A model generated the notes under the pieces. The model did no database searches and had not been told where the DNA came from. It was given only the letters and a program-made list of their open reading frames with translations. DNA of 64,000 bases from Pomphorhynchus laevis (Eukaryota; Acanthocephala; Palaeacanthocephala; Echinorhynchida; Pomphorhynchidae): contig WNNJ02003863.1 of the NCBI GenBank assembly GCA_012934845.2, positions 111,567-175,566 on the forward strand, in the 5' to 3' direction. The position numbers and the translations under genes were made by a program. Below, piece by piece: positions 45,060-57,094 of this stretch. How positions within the stretch are numbered: position 1 is the stretch's first letter; every line of letters starts with the position of its first letter.

Positions 45060-45703
45060 GCCTTAATGTAGGAACGTGGAATGTCATCTCGCTGGCGGGG
45101 AAGGAACCAGAATTAGTTGAAGAGATGGTTCGCTTCGGTCTTGAAATAGTCGGAGTGACTTCTCTTCACTATTCTGGAACTAAACTTTTGGACCAAGGTT
45201 GGACCTTAAACTATTCGGGAGTTACCAACAGAAGGCGACGACAGGCGGGTGTAAGAATACTTACAAGTCCCCGGTTGTCATTCGTGATATAAAGGTTTAA
45301 CCCAGTGAACGAAAGGCCGGCGTCTTTGAGACTTTTAGTAGAAGAGGGAAATGAGATAATTGTTATATGTGTGTATGCTCCAAACATTATCGCGGAATAC
45401 GCAGCCTCCGTGAAAGATCTTTAGGCTATGCTTGATAGTACTTTTGTTGGAGATTCCCTCGTTCTATTATCTGACTTCAATGCTCATGTTATTAGCGGCA
45501 GTAGCACTTGGAAGAGAGCGTTGTGGAGGAACGGACTCTCTGATCTGAATGAGAGTGGTGTTGAATTATTGCACTTCTGTTCTCGTAACAATTTATGCAT
45601 AACCAACAGCATGTTTGAACATAAGGAGATACATACATGCACATGGTATCAGGATTCCCTCAGTCAAATATCAAATGATCGATTTTGTAATCGTTTAATC
45701 TGA
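45060..45703 (+). pseudogene. LINE AP endonuclease remnant
   Basis: LNVGTWNVISLAGKEPEL, VNERPASLRLL, VYAPN, LLSDFNAHV and HTCTWYQDS follow the order of the apurinic endonuclease catalytic motifs in LINEs (N, E, Y-x-P, D-x-N and W near the end). GVTSLHYSGTKLLDQGW replaces the usual catalytic E in TE-x-H by S. It is interrupted by stops. Confidence 0.85.
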
Positions 45704-46845
45704 TCTGCGACGTTATGTTATGGACACTCGTGTTAAGAGAGGGGTTAAGCTGTCAATCAATCACTACCTTGTAGTCAGTAAACTTTAATGGTAGAATCAA
45801 ATGCTAGACAAGCCTGGTAAACCCAAACGTTGAGTGAGGGTGTGCTAGGAGCGTCTAGCAGATGTTTCTGTCAAAGAACGTTTTTCTGGCTACATCCGGG
45901 AGGACTTCTCTCGGTTGCCAGAAGAGGTGAAGAGCATTGATCATGAATGGGAGATGTTCAGATCCTCGCTTGCCAAAGCAACTTTGAAAACATGTTGCTC
46001 AAAGGCATAATGTGCTTGTCGCGGAGGAAATACACGTACTGCTTAGTGGACACCAACAGTTAGAGATTTGGTCCAACAGAAGAAGCTGGCTTATAAGGCA
46101 ACTTTGTCATATAAATCAGTGGAAGCTGTAGATAAGTACCGGAGGACAAAAAGAGCTTCAGCTCGAGCAATTACTGAAGCGAAGAAAACGGCTTGGGAGA
46201 AGTATGGAGAGCACTTAGAACTTGATTATAGGTCAGCTTCGAAGATGTTCTGGAGGACAATCAAGAACCTTCGTGTTGGAAAACAGAAAAATCCTTAAAC
46301 TGCCTATGACAAGAGTGGATATATGTAGACTGACATTGAAGAAATTTTTAGTTGTTGGAAATAGCATTTTTGGAGTCTCCTTAATCCGATAGATTTGCCT
46401 ATTCTTGTAGAAGTAGAGCCTTTAGAACAAACGGAAGAGCTCACCTCTTTGGAAGAGGTCATTGTTGTTATGAACTTCGTAATGGCAAGTCTTCTGGAGT
46501 AGACGAGATTTGACCTGAAGCTTCTACGGCTCTCCACGTTGTTGACATGAAGTGGCTAACACGGAGTCGGGCAAGGTTCTTAGTGAGTGGCGAACTGGGG
46601 TGCTAATACCGATATTTAAGAAAGGTGACCGAAGAGTGTGTTCCAATTATCAGGGCATCACTCTTCTTAGTCAAACTGGAAAGCTATTTGCTAAAATTCT
46701 TGAATTAAGGAAAACAACCTATAGTTGAGGGTCAGTTTCAAGAGAAACAATGCGGCTTTCGTCTAGGTCGTGGAATTACGGATCAGCTCTTTATACTCTC
46801 AACTATCCATGAACGGTCTTTGGAGTTCGCTCAAGTGGTCTACAT

Positions 46846-47640
46846 GTGTTTTGTAGATTTGAAAAGGCGTTCGACCATGTTCAGCGAGAGGCTGTAGGAG
46901 GTACTAAGGGGCTATGGAGTGCCACACTATCTTCTTTAGATGTCGCTTCTCTGTATGAACAAAGTATGAGTTGTGTTTGTTTTCTAGGTAGGAAGTCTGA
47001 ATCATTTCCAGACGGAGTTGGGCTTCGTCAGGGTTGTCCTTTGTCTCCACTTTTGTTTCTTGTTTGCATGGACAAAATTTCGAGACGGGCTGCTCTGACA
47101 GATGTCGGTCTTCAGTTCGATTCCATCAAGATACCATCTTTGCTTTTTGCATATGACGTTGTTTTGTTGATTTCTCGTCCTGAGGATTTACAATGCACTA
47201 GATTGATTTACGATGGAATGCCAAGCGCAAGGGATGTTGTTAGTACCTCCAAAACTGTCTCTATGTGTTCGTCGCGGATTCAGATGCTAATGTCAATCCG
47301 GATTGGGAAAAAGGTTCTTCTCGATGTGAAGGATTTCAAGTATCTTGGGGTATTGTTCTCGATGGACAGCAAGAGCATCAAGGAGATTGAGAAGCGGATT
47401 TGTGCAGCTAACGCAGCGATGCGTTCCTTGTACAGGTCTCTTGTGGTGAAGCGGGAGTTGAGTCTCCCGGCGAAGCTTTCAGTTTATTACGCAATCTTCG
47501 TTTCTATCTTAGCCTATAGCCATAAGCTTTGGGTTTTGACCCAAAGGATAATATCTCGGATACAAGCAACCGAAATGAGTTCCTACGCGGTGTGGCCGGA
47601 AAATTTTTTTACTTATTTTTTCTTGTCAAGAAATTGCTGT
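46846..47640 (+). pseudogene. LINE reverse transcriptase remnant
   Basis: The open frame of 266 codons has FEKAFDHVQREAV (motif A), GLRQGCPLSPLLF (motif B), LLFAYDVVLLIS at the catalytic box (F-A-D-D changed to F-A-Y-D), and FKYLGVLFS, VKRELSLPAKLS and RIQATEMS downstream. The last 15 residues come from the 3' untranslated tail after an internal deletion that removed the C-terminal domain seen at 41705-41990. Confidence 0.88.
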
Positions 47641-47649
47641 TGTTGATAA

Positions 47650-48810
47650 TGCTTGTTCTTATCATGTGATAATTTTCTGACTGGCTGAACTTGTTTCTTT
47701 ATCATTTGTAAAGAAAATCCTCTTAACCAAAATTGCTTGATTAGATGATCAGCATGCTTCTCAAAATCACTGATGTTGCTACATGCCTGGCTCACTCTCA
47801 ATGTTTCATTTTATACAATGTGTCTTTTAAAGAATGAGGGTGTGAGCTAAATATCTGTAGCTGCACCATAATCAATTCTTCTTTTCTATAGAATGTTATT
47901 TTAAATGAGCGGTGTTATCTGTAAATGATCACATCCAAAACGTTTACACTCTAACCTGCCCAAATGTTAATTTTAAAGAACTTATTCTCTCAAACCTTGT
48001 TTGATTTAAATTAAACTACTTGTATCTCCCGGCCAAACAAAAATATAGCGTCTTTATATTTTTCGTAGAATAGTTGTTTAACCTCAACTGATGTAACCAA
48101 CGTTCCTTGATTATTCCCATAAATATAGCAGCCATCGTAGGAGCAAATGAAATTCCCATTGATGTGCACGATTTTTGAATAAGGTTACATCCTTCGACTT
48201 TAAAAATGTTATTTTATAAATAAGTTCAGCGGAACAAATTACAAAATCTTTCAATGATGGCAAAAAATCCGAATAGTTCATTATTAACCTTGCCGCTACT
48301 AATGCATCGCTAATTGGAATGCTAGTGTACAGGGTTTGAATGACTGCAGTGACTAATATAGACTCATGCGTCTATCAAAAATTTTCTTCTACTACCTTTC
48401 GCTGAAATTTCAAGGAGGAATTCAAATGTGAAGTAACAAACCGTAATAGAAATTTGAGTACGTTATGAATGTATTGCGAGATATGTTCAGTTTATATGCC
48501 AATACATGATATAATCGGTCTTCCGATATACGGTCTCTGAAGTTTGTAGACCTTTGATATCATATAGAATTTCCCGAATTGTGCTTGCTTTTGGATAAGT
48601 TTATTTTTTATCACTAGCCATAATAACTAATTTCGAGTTGAACTCGTCGATGAGATCTTGTTCGTATGAATTATTTCATTTTCGTCGATTTATTCATATG
48701 TCGGGGATACTAATTGGCGGTAAGCTTCGGCTACATAATTCTCCTTAGACCAGACAGACTACGAACTGTGCTCCTTTATCAGTATTCTTAATAACCACAT
48801 ATTTCTTTAT
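47650..48810 (-). pseudogene. PLE reverse transcriptase remnant
   Basis: The minus strand contains DKGAQFVVC (the N-terminal ADKG motif), LYTSIPISDALVAARLI (motif A region), and a C-terminal SDFEKHADHLIKQFWLRG then LIKKQV-like sequence. No nuclease domain is attached. Heavily decayed. Confidence 0.7.
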
Positions 48811-48819
48811 TCTAATACT

Positions 48820-49670
48820 GCGTAATTATTTTCTTAAATTTTATTATTTATAATATGATGTATTATATATATCATTCGCAAGAATAATTTTATCTTATTA
48901 ATTCTTCTTAAACAATTTCAGTAATTATAAGTTATACGAAAGTAATAAATTCCGAAGAGAGTATCTTATATAAATTCATGTATTTATCAGAAATAATAAA
49001 TTGAACGAATTTTTGATATTTTGTTCACTCACCATGACCATTCTTATATAGATACTAATTATTCTTAATATAAAAATTATGAATAATTTGTTATTATTCC
49101 AGATAGACGGTTATAAAAACGAAACATTTAATCAATTTATTGTTCAAAATTATTATTATTAAAATTCATGTGACTTTCACGACATAAGTATATAGTGTGA
49201 AATATGGGATAATATAGTATGATATATATTGTCTTTTGGTGTTGCAACTTTTATCATTAGATCAACGACACTAAAAGTTCTAATTTATTACTTGGTTTAC
49301 TGAAATGCCCACATTCCTTATTGCTAAAAATCATATTGTAAAATTCTGTTATGAAATTATAATATAAAAATTGCAGTTGTGTGGAAGCAATTATTATTTT
49401 TTATCTTAAACATCTATTTTGTTTGTCGAAATATAATATCAATAAGGATATCTCTTTCATTTGCAGTGAAGATAGCTATTTTAAGTTTAATAGCTACTTT
49501 TCGTCTAAAAATAAGGAATAAAGATCACTCCACTTAAACTTTCTAGTTAAAGTGAAGACAATTACTTTTAACTCTAACAGATAATTATTTTTTCTAAATA
49601 TAATCAATAATTGAAATTTTGATGACTATTTTTATTCTGCACTTTGCTTCAATTAAATATATAAGGCAAC
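48820..49670. other. Intron sequence, nothing recognised
   Basis: AT-rich, no supported feature. Confidence 0.5.
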
Positions 49671-49679
49671 ATCAGTACT

Positions 49680-50010
49680 CTACATTTCAGTACTGGTGGA
49701 CCTCATCAGCAACTGATCCAATATATAAATTTCACGTTTCGGTGCGTATTTTGGTGAAGATAGAACTTCCTCTACCAACACTGATTTAATTCGAAATCAG
49801 AAACAATTTCACTTAAATTTGCAAAATGTAAGACGAAACACTTTTGTTAAATCAGAATGCTAATAAAGCAGACTATTGAGTAAATATTAGCTAACATTAA
49901 AAGGACCAAAACGTGAAACGTAGGTATTGGATCAGTAAGTGATGAGGCCCACTAATACAGAAATGTAGCGTATTGCTGTTGGCTTATAGATACGATTAAA
50001 GTAAAGTACA
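49680..50010. repeat. Two opposed copies of the 357-bp repeat core
   Basis: Minus-strand copy at about 49680-49775 (CTGATGAGGTCCACC read in reverse) and plus-strand copy at about 49895-50000 (AAAGGACCAAAACGTGAAAC, TGATGAGGCCCACTAATAC). Both keep the stem layout of the tandem array but with different bases. Confidence 0.7.
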
Positions 50011-50498
50011 GAATAAAAAATAATCATCAAAATAATAGTTGAAGTTAGAATAATTGTCATCCGAAAATACCGAAAAGTGATTATTAATGAATATTAAAAG
50101 TGATTTTTTAGTCAAATTAATATTGTTATACTTTACTAAATCCGTATCAACTGCAAGTCAATTTCATTATAATATAAAATTTCCGTGATTCAAGTAATTG
50201 TGTTATCGTCCAATCATATGAACAATATTAAGAAATTTTATATATCCTAATATATTTATTACAAATAAATTTAAAACGAATTAAATAATATATAATTTTC
50301 TATTTACTAAAAACAATGTACTTGATTCAAAAATTTCAAACAATGCAAATTATGAGTACAAGGGAGACGAAAGTATATATAGCGTCAGTTAATTTGAGGG
50401 GTTGATAACATAACTTGACAAAATATAGCAAAGTTTAATATCGTTGTATTTATTATATTTTGAAAGTAAAGATTTAACATCATAAATTCAACGTTTAC

Positions 50499-50672
50499 CT
50501 TGCCCCAATGAGTTACAGTCCATCTCGCAAAATAGCAATCTGATTCATTACATGGTTCCCGAATATGTTTAAATTCCTGATTACACAGTCGATCGCTAAC
50601 GCGTTTATTGCTTTCATCAATGCACTCTGCTTTACGGTGTTTTTCACAATGTTTTTCCTTAGACAACTTACA
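50499..50672 (-). CDS. Exon: TSP1 module, 58 codons
   Basis: The exon lies between acceptor CTATAG and donor GTAAAC, phase 0 at both ends. Cysteines are at 1, 9, 17, 30, 41 and 46 and Trp at 51 and 56. The string RVSDRLC followed by EPCNESDC is typical of the second half of ADAMTS-type TSP1 repeats. The first loop is longer than in the sibling exons and lacks the usual CG. It is separated from the 50732-50948 exon by a very short intron, in contrast to the multi-kilobase introns elsewhere in the gene. Confidence 0.85.
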
Positions 50673-50731
50673 CTATAGATTAATAATTATTCGACAGCAT
50701 TAAATGAGGGAAAACAGAGCAATATTATTAC

Positions 50732-50948
50732 CTTAAGCCAATTTCCGTATTTCCAGCCAATATTACTGCCGTCTCCTATGCAAACCCGGGCAATTTTCGG
50801 CTTTTGTCCAATTTTTTGAATACAGTGTTCATCGTCGACAAGTTGCCATGTATGATAATTTACACTATCAAGTCGGCAAACAAATTGCGCGTACCGATAT
50901 CCTTCTCCATGCTTTGATGAACAGGCGTGAGCTAGATGTTCGAACCAG
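50732..50948 (-). CDS. Exon: TSP1 module, 72 codons
   Basis: One leading base completes a codon begun in the previous exon, then 72 codons follow up to donor GTAATA. Trp1 is followed by cysteines at 9, 24, 42 and 56, with conserved string GEGYRYAQFVC, and the exon ends WKYGNWLK. The closing W-x(4)-W-x-K is the start of the next TSP1 module, so exon borders cut each module just before its first cysteine. It is longer than the 54-58 codon exons around it because of an insert between the second and third cysteines. The intron to the next exon is only 59 bases. Confidence 0.75.
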
Positions 50949-51435
50949 CTAAAAAACCGTATTTCGACCGATTATTAATTAAAAACAACATTATTTTGCA
51001 TAGATTATATCTTGCAAAATAAGCTAAATTTATATTTAAGAAATACTCTCTTTATGACAAAATGCGGACTACGATATAAAACGATTTGCAGTAATTCTAA
51101 GGATCTTTAATTGAGGATTAGATAATTATCAAATTCGTATAAATCAAGAGGATATTTTCATATAGAAATTTTTCGAGATTTTAGAAAACTTAAAGCACAA
51201 ACGAAAATTCCTCTTAAAACCGAAAGTAGTTAGTGACAAAGTTGATACTATTCTATTTTTTGGGGCGACGTTTTATAACGGAATCAAGAACATACCACGC
51301 ATTTTTGTAAATTCTAACAACAAGGCTCAGCAATATTTGAATTTACCTGAAGCTAGTAAATTGGTGTTTTTTTTGGTAAAATGTCATATTGAAGACTTTT
51401 TGGTAAATTCTGATTATATATAACGTTTCCTAATC

Positions 51436-51865
51436 GAAAAGACCAGTGAGTACTTCATTCTACTGATGAGTCTTGCCGGGTACTCAATGGTCGTCTAGAA
51501 GTGACATAGTGACTGAAAGTCGTGAATCAAAATCCAGTCTAACAAGCAACACCATTTTGTATAAATGCCGTATTTCGAAAGAAATCCTGGACCGTTGTCC
51601 ATTCAGCACATCCATGCACTACTATTATACATGCCGTATCCATTAAGGATCCTACGAGTGGAGCGACAATTCAGCAACAACCTTCGACTAGTGTTTAAGG
51701 ATGGTCCGAACAGCAATTCGATCTGGTAAAGAGCGTAAGCCTCAGACAATTAAGCAAAGTGTCAGAAACGCCTTTGTTCACAATGCCACGCAGGCAACCA
51801 AAACGACCAGTGAGTATTTAATTCTACTGATGAGTGTTGCCGGGTACTCATTAGTCGTCTAGAAG
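51436..51865 (+). repeat. Repeat with two copies of a structured module
   Basis: GACCAGTGAGTA, TTCTACTGATGAGT, GGGTACTCA and CGTCTAGAAG occur in this order at about 51440-51500 and again at 51799-51857, around a GC-richer 300-bp body. A third, partial copy is at 53668-53770. GACCA-TGAGTAC pairs with GTACTCA-TGGTC. Confidence 0.65.
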
Positions 51866-52501
51866 TATTATATATAATCTATTTGAATTAAATTAATAAA
51901 ACTGGAAAAATACAGTGTTTATTATTTATTTAATTTCAGCAAACGTTTCGAGCTAATGCTCTTCTTCAGTGCAAATTATATAAACATAACGTTATATGTG
52001 TTGCTTCGTTCGACATAGATATAAAGATCGCGTAGGATTCTCGTTAGTTCCATGTCTGCAGATTTTAGAGTATTTCGCTATCTTCTAGCAAGTTTCTTAG
52101 CCGTATGAGATTGCAATAATGACCAATTCACCTCCATCGATTTTTTAAACGTAAGCCAGGAGTCGTCAGTGAATGTAAGCAACAGTGTTGGAGCAATTGT
52201 CGATGAGACTGAACAATTGCCTTTTAAATAGCAGGGTATCTCGAAGACACAGAGTAAATACTTACAGGGTCTTTATAACACGAACTGCAATCCGCGGTTA
52301 TTTTAGGATGCTTTAATATTTAATCTAATTGAATTAAATTAATAAAACTGGAAAAATACAATGTTTATTATTTATTTAATTTCAGCAAACGTTTCGAGCT
52401 AATGCTCTTATTCAGTGCAAATAATAACAATTCCTCAGTTGTTTACGCATATATAATAAAAATCTCAAAGAATTGGACAACTGACATAAGAAAACTACAT
52501 A

Positions 52502-52845
52502 TTACATATTTGTAGAAGGGTGATTGTCACTGTTAAGGGATAAGTCAGCAATTAGTTGACCTATCCAGAATTTTACTTCCGCTTTTCTTTTAGCTGTGTC
52601 TGGAATTGGTCCGTCAATAATGACAGTTTTCATTATATGGTCGGAATGTGATATTACATGTGATAAGACACCATCTGATCCTTCGCGTTTCTGTCGTACG
52701 TCTTTTCTCCGATTATTTGCTCTAATATGGTAGCAAGTAATTGTTTGGCCTACGAATTGTGCCTTGCACGTAATGCAGCTGTTTAGATATATCACATTAT
52801 TTGATTTACAATTGTAATTCCCTTGAACCTGGTATTCAAGGCCAG
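52502..52845 (-). pseudogene. PLE endonuclease C-terminus, left copy
   Basis: NNVIYLNSCITCKAQFVGQT carries the GIY-YIG signature (VIY ... FVG) with the Penelope C-x2-C. Then come RANNRRKDVRQ, SHVISHSDH and FWIGQLIADLSLNSDNH. Length fits the last 115 residues of the Penelope protein. The RT is missing, because the copy is cut at the inversion point. Confidence 0.8.
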
Positions 52846-53059
52846 TAGTCGGAGAAATGACGTGCGACAAAAACGCGAAGGATCAGATGGTGTCTTATCA
52901 CATGTAATATCACATTCCGACCATATAATGAAAACTGTCATTATTGACGGACCAATTCCAGACACAGCTAAAAGAAAAGCGAAAGAAATATTCTGGATAG
53001 GACAACTAATGGCTGACTTATCCCTTAACCGTGACAATCACCCTTTTACAGATATGTAA
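52846..53059 (+). pseudogene. PLE endonuclease C-terminus, right copy
   Basis: RRNDVRQKREGSDGVLSHVI, DGPIPDTAKRK and FWIGQLMADLSLNRDNH are nearly the same as the left copy, but it is about 130 bp shorter on the RT side and lacks the GIY-YIG signature. Confidence 0.8.
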
Positions 53060-53854
53060 TATGTAGTTTTCTTATGTCACTTGTCCAATTCTTTGAGATT
53101 TTTATTATATATGCGTAAACAACTGAGGAATTGTTATTATTTGCACTGAAGAAAATCATTAGCTCGAAACGTTTGCTGAAATTAAATAAATAATAAACAT
53201 TGTATTTTTCCAGTTTTATTAATTTAACTCAATTAGATTAAATATTAAAGCATCCTAAAATAACCGCGGATTGCAGTTCGTGTTATAAAGACCCTGTAAG
53301 TATTTACTCTGTGTCTTCGAGATACCCTGCTATTTAAAAGGCAATTGTTCAGTCTCATCGACAATTGCTTCAACACTGTTGCTTACATTCACTGACGACT
53401 CCTGGCTTACGTTTAAAAAATCGATGGAGGTGAATTGGTCATTATTGCAATCTCATACGGCTAAGAAACTTGCTAGAAGATAGCGAAATACTCTAAAATC
53501 TGCAGACATGGAACTAACGAGAATCCTACGCGATCTTTATATCTATGTCGAACGAAGCAACACATATAACGTTATGTTTATATAATTTGCACTGAAGAAG
53601 AGCATTAGCTCGAAACGTTTGCTGAAATTAAATAAATAATAAACATTGTCTTTTTTGTGTTTTTCATTCTACTGATGAGTGTTAGCGGGTTCTTCAACAC
53701 TTCGGTGCTTAAGCGCTCGTCTAGAAGTTGCATAATGCCCTAAAATCGTGAATCAAAGTTCAGTTTACCAATAAACAAAAATTTTCTATATATATCAGAT
53801 AAACTATCTATTCAAAACGGTGCTACTAGATAGGAGAATATCAATGCGCAGAAC

Positions 53855-54190
53855 CTGTGCATTTAAAAACATTTTCGATGTTTAGTTCGTGCGGTTCATC
53901 TGACATTAGTTGTCCAATCCACTTGCCCGATCTTTTTCCGTTTAATTACATCAGTTACGTTCGTCTCAATAATTGTGTACTGAATTTATCTTTATTACTA
54001 CCGTGCTCTTTTATGCAATGTTTCACACTTACCCTCTGTTTAATGCGGTCATTTTTTAAGTCGCTTCGTCATTTATTTAATTTGTGATTTATTAACAATC
54101 CGGTTTCGACAATGTTTTGTTTGCAACATTTCGAACAACGAGTTTTATATACATTGCCTATGTACACACGTTGCTGAGCATTTTAAGCGA
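53855..54190 (-). pseudogene. PLE endonuclease remnant, another lineage
   Basis: The minus strand reads VYIGNVYKTRCSKCCKQNIV, VETGLLINHKLN, VKHCIKEHGSN, SGKWIGQLMSDEPHELN. The cysteine pair, spacing and KWIGQL end match the nuclease region at 52.5 kb but at low identity. Confidence 0.6.
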
Positions 54191-54199
54191 TATTTAATT

Positions 54200-55800
54200 T
54201 TTGTTGAGGTACTTTCAAAGTACCGTAACGAATATATTGAACTTACATAAATATATCGAGCTCAATAAATATATATAACATTATATTGAGCTTACAAAAA
54301 ATGATATTTAATTTTGGATGAAAAATCATGAAATGTGGAAACTGCTATTTATTAATATCAGCCGATGAAATGAATCGATTTACTAAAAAATATTACCTTT
54401 ACAAAATACTGTAATATTTTGTCAATTTTCTTTAGTATTTTCAGACAGTAGTCCGAGACAACGTAAGATAATATTCTATTATAATTTTCAATGGATTACA
54501 ATTTTTTTCTTAAAAATCATTTAACCATTTAAGTTGCTTTATCAAACATAAAATCACTAACTATAATTGCTTGTTCTTTAGTTATCTTATATTATTGCGT
54601 AATGGCGCTGAAATAATTGAGTGGAATATTGAAGCTCTTTGAAAATATCAAATTATAGATTGCAGATCATTTGCATTCTTTAAGAAAATATTACTGATTT
54701 TAACGCATTTTCTTAAAATTAGTGCCTTAATAAAGATTTTTAATTTACAAAATACAAAGTTTACTTAGCATTTTGACATCAAATCAAATTTAGTTTATAA
54801 TCATCTTAAGCTTCCTCGCTGTTATGAGAAACGTCAATTTACAAAATTGAAGAGCATTTGTATATTTCATTTAAAAAATCACATTTATCAGACTTTCTTA
54901 ATCAAGTTCAGTTATCGTAGTTCGTTAAACAAAACTAATTCACAAGTCTTCCTGTAAGATATATTTATATAAGATGTGCTAGTAATTTTAAATTCAAGTA
55001 ATAAAGTAATTGATTGGAAATTTAGACTCATTTATGCTCAAATATGATTCATAACCCAACATTCTTCGTTACGCCATTTTCTGACCATAAAAGAAAAATT
55101 CAATTATGTAATAATTTTATAACAAAATACTACAATTTTCATTGTTAATATTAAATTTCCGAAATATTGTAAAATTAAACGTTTATTTGGAGTAATCCAG
55201 CGTACAAGCACATTTTATTATCTTAAGCGTTTTAAAACCATTATATGGAATTTCATAAATATTCTGATTTCATATGTAAATATTTTGATTTCATGAATAT
55301 GTTAATTTCAAATACATATTTTGATTTCATAAATATTTCTTTTGATAACTGTACAAAAGCAATGAGCATTCAATCAGACCCCTTGTTGTGTCCTTGTTAT
55401 CCTATAAGAGGAACATTGGACATTTGATTGAATCAATTGTATATGATCTCTCATCATATTATCTGTATTCTGGGGGGGGGTAAACAATGTTATGAAACAA
55501 GAATAAAATAATCCGGTAACATCCATTACCTTTTTCGTTTACAACCTCAAAATAACGACTTCTTATTATCTTATTGTTTATGTACAATTTGTGAAAGGAA
55601 AATATTTATTTATGAAATGTTTTATTTATTATTAATAAATAATGTTTTATTGTCTTTTAAAATATTCTCTTTGCTAAATTAGTAAGTATTAGGTACCAAA
55701 ATACATATCATTGTTTTGGTATTTGTAATTAATACAAACAATAAAATTTAATGTAGCTTGTTCACTATATATCCTTATAAAGGACAATTTAATGAACTTA
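54200..55800. other. Intron sequence, nothing recognised
   Basis: AT-rich. A G9 run near 55472. No supported feature. Confidence 0.5.
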
Positions 55801-55810
55801 CACTATTTAC

Positions 55811-55928
55811 CTCAAGGTGCAATGAGTATTGCATTTTTTCTTTGTTTCTTTGACTAATTCAGTTGTGCTACAATGTTCGCTGAACATCTCGCTACTTGGA
55901 CACGAATATACCTTAATTGACATTGTCC
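55811..55928 (-). CDS. Exon: second part of the split TSP1 module
   Basis: The exon has 2 bases, 38 codons and 2 bases. The acceptor is TTTAAG and the donor GTAAAT. Cysteines at local positions 9, 19, 32 and 36 follow the TSP1 order (V-x-S-C, later E-H-C, K-C-N-T-H-C). With the CSHIC of the preceding exon this makes a six-cysteine module. It ends in AG, which combines with the first C of the exon at 50948 to give Ser. Phase agreement on both sides raises confidence in a short exon that would not stand alone. Confidence 0.65.
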
Positions 55929-55934
55929 CTTAAA

Positions 55935-57085
55935 TAATATAAAATATTAAACAATTTTAATATCTAAATTATTTAGTTATTTCTTTGGCGCATAAAGTTG
56001 GTATGATTGTCGACTTTATCAATTTACATAAAAAGTAAATTACCTTCCAAATATGTTTCAGAAGGTGAACTAAATTGATGATATTCGTAAGTTTATTATG
56101 AATTATAAATGTTTATTCAGACACAAGCTAGACATTTCTAATATTTTAAGTGCGCAATGATAATATTCTTATTATTTTATAAAATCAATTAATTAATAAT
56201 TAATAATTGATAAATGCATGTCTATTATGAAGATTTGTCTTCAATTATTTTAATTAGCCACAAATAAAGCCAAGGAGATTATTATTTTCTATTAACACAA
56301 TTTCGGTGACTTAAAACATGTTATTAAGGATCGATATCACTTAATACTGACCATATTAAAAATACTATTTATTTTAACCATCTAGATTAACAATCCAGCT
56401 CTAGATTTGTAACACATTGCATCGTTTATGTATTGACAGTCAATGACCGGTTTATTGCATTCTGACGAACCCAACACATTATCTAAAAGTATGTTCCTTA
56501 AAGTTAAATAGTTGATCTAAGCATCCACCAAATACAATCTAAGATGATGGTAAGGTGGATTGTGCATCGAGAAGCACAATCATAGAATTCGTAAGACATT
56601 AACAGGTCGCAACAATCACAAAAATACAATAATACTCGCACATTATTATTAACATGTTTATTCACAATTATCACTTTCACATCAGAAGCTGAGTTGATAA
56701 ATCTAGAAGTGGATACATATTACAACCCAAGAAGCTTGACGATGTGTACAAAACTTCAATAAATATTATTAATAAGAGAATTTATATTTATTGTTATAAA
56801 GACAGACAACCTTAGCACTTATTTTTGTGTAAGTATTTATCTATTTTGTAATGCGTATTATATGTTTAAAATATAATTCAGCTCACAGATGCAATCAAAT
56901 ACAATTAAAATATAATGTTTAAAAAAATGAAATTCTTCTGTAGTGTGATACACTACTACCATTGACTGATTTCAAAACAGTGTTATACCATAAAAACATT
57001 TAATATGTGCTAGCAGGGAGGCTAAGAATGATAAACGAAGCAATGTAACAATCATTTAATACTATGAATACAAATGGGAACTCAG
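55935..57085. other. Intron sequence, nothing recognised
   Basis: AT-rich intron between the two halves of the split TSP1 module. No repeat copy recognised. Confidence 0.5.
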
Positions 57086-57094
57086 GAATCTTAC

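Larger units (their letters stand above)
44600..47645 (+). mobile_element. AP-endonuclease LINE, degenerate, near full length
   Basis: Layout: two 136-bp 5' monomers, an AP endonuclease region (about 45060-45700), an RT region (46600-47580), then an abrupt join to the tail TTCTTGTCAAGAAATTGCTG near 47640. The protein closely follows a LINE type well known from fish and other animal genomes (GTWNV start, EKAFDHV, GLRQGCPLSPLLF). It could be RTE- or CR1-related. Several frame breaks make it dead. Confidence 0.85.
51880..53655. mobile_element. Head-to-head inverted pair of truncated PLE copies
   Basis: The left half (51880-52845) is minus strand and the right half (52846-53655) plus strand. They are nearly identical and point away from each other. 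Each consists of the end of the endonuclease, a terminus core with AGCTCGAAACGTTTGCTG, about 430 bp, and a second terminus core (51930-51985 and 52360-52425; 53150-53225 and 53590-53650). The doubled termini correspond to the pseudo-LTRs of Penelope elements. Inverted, truncated pairs are a known Penelope trait. Confidence 0.85.
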
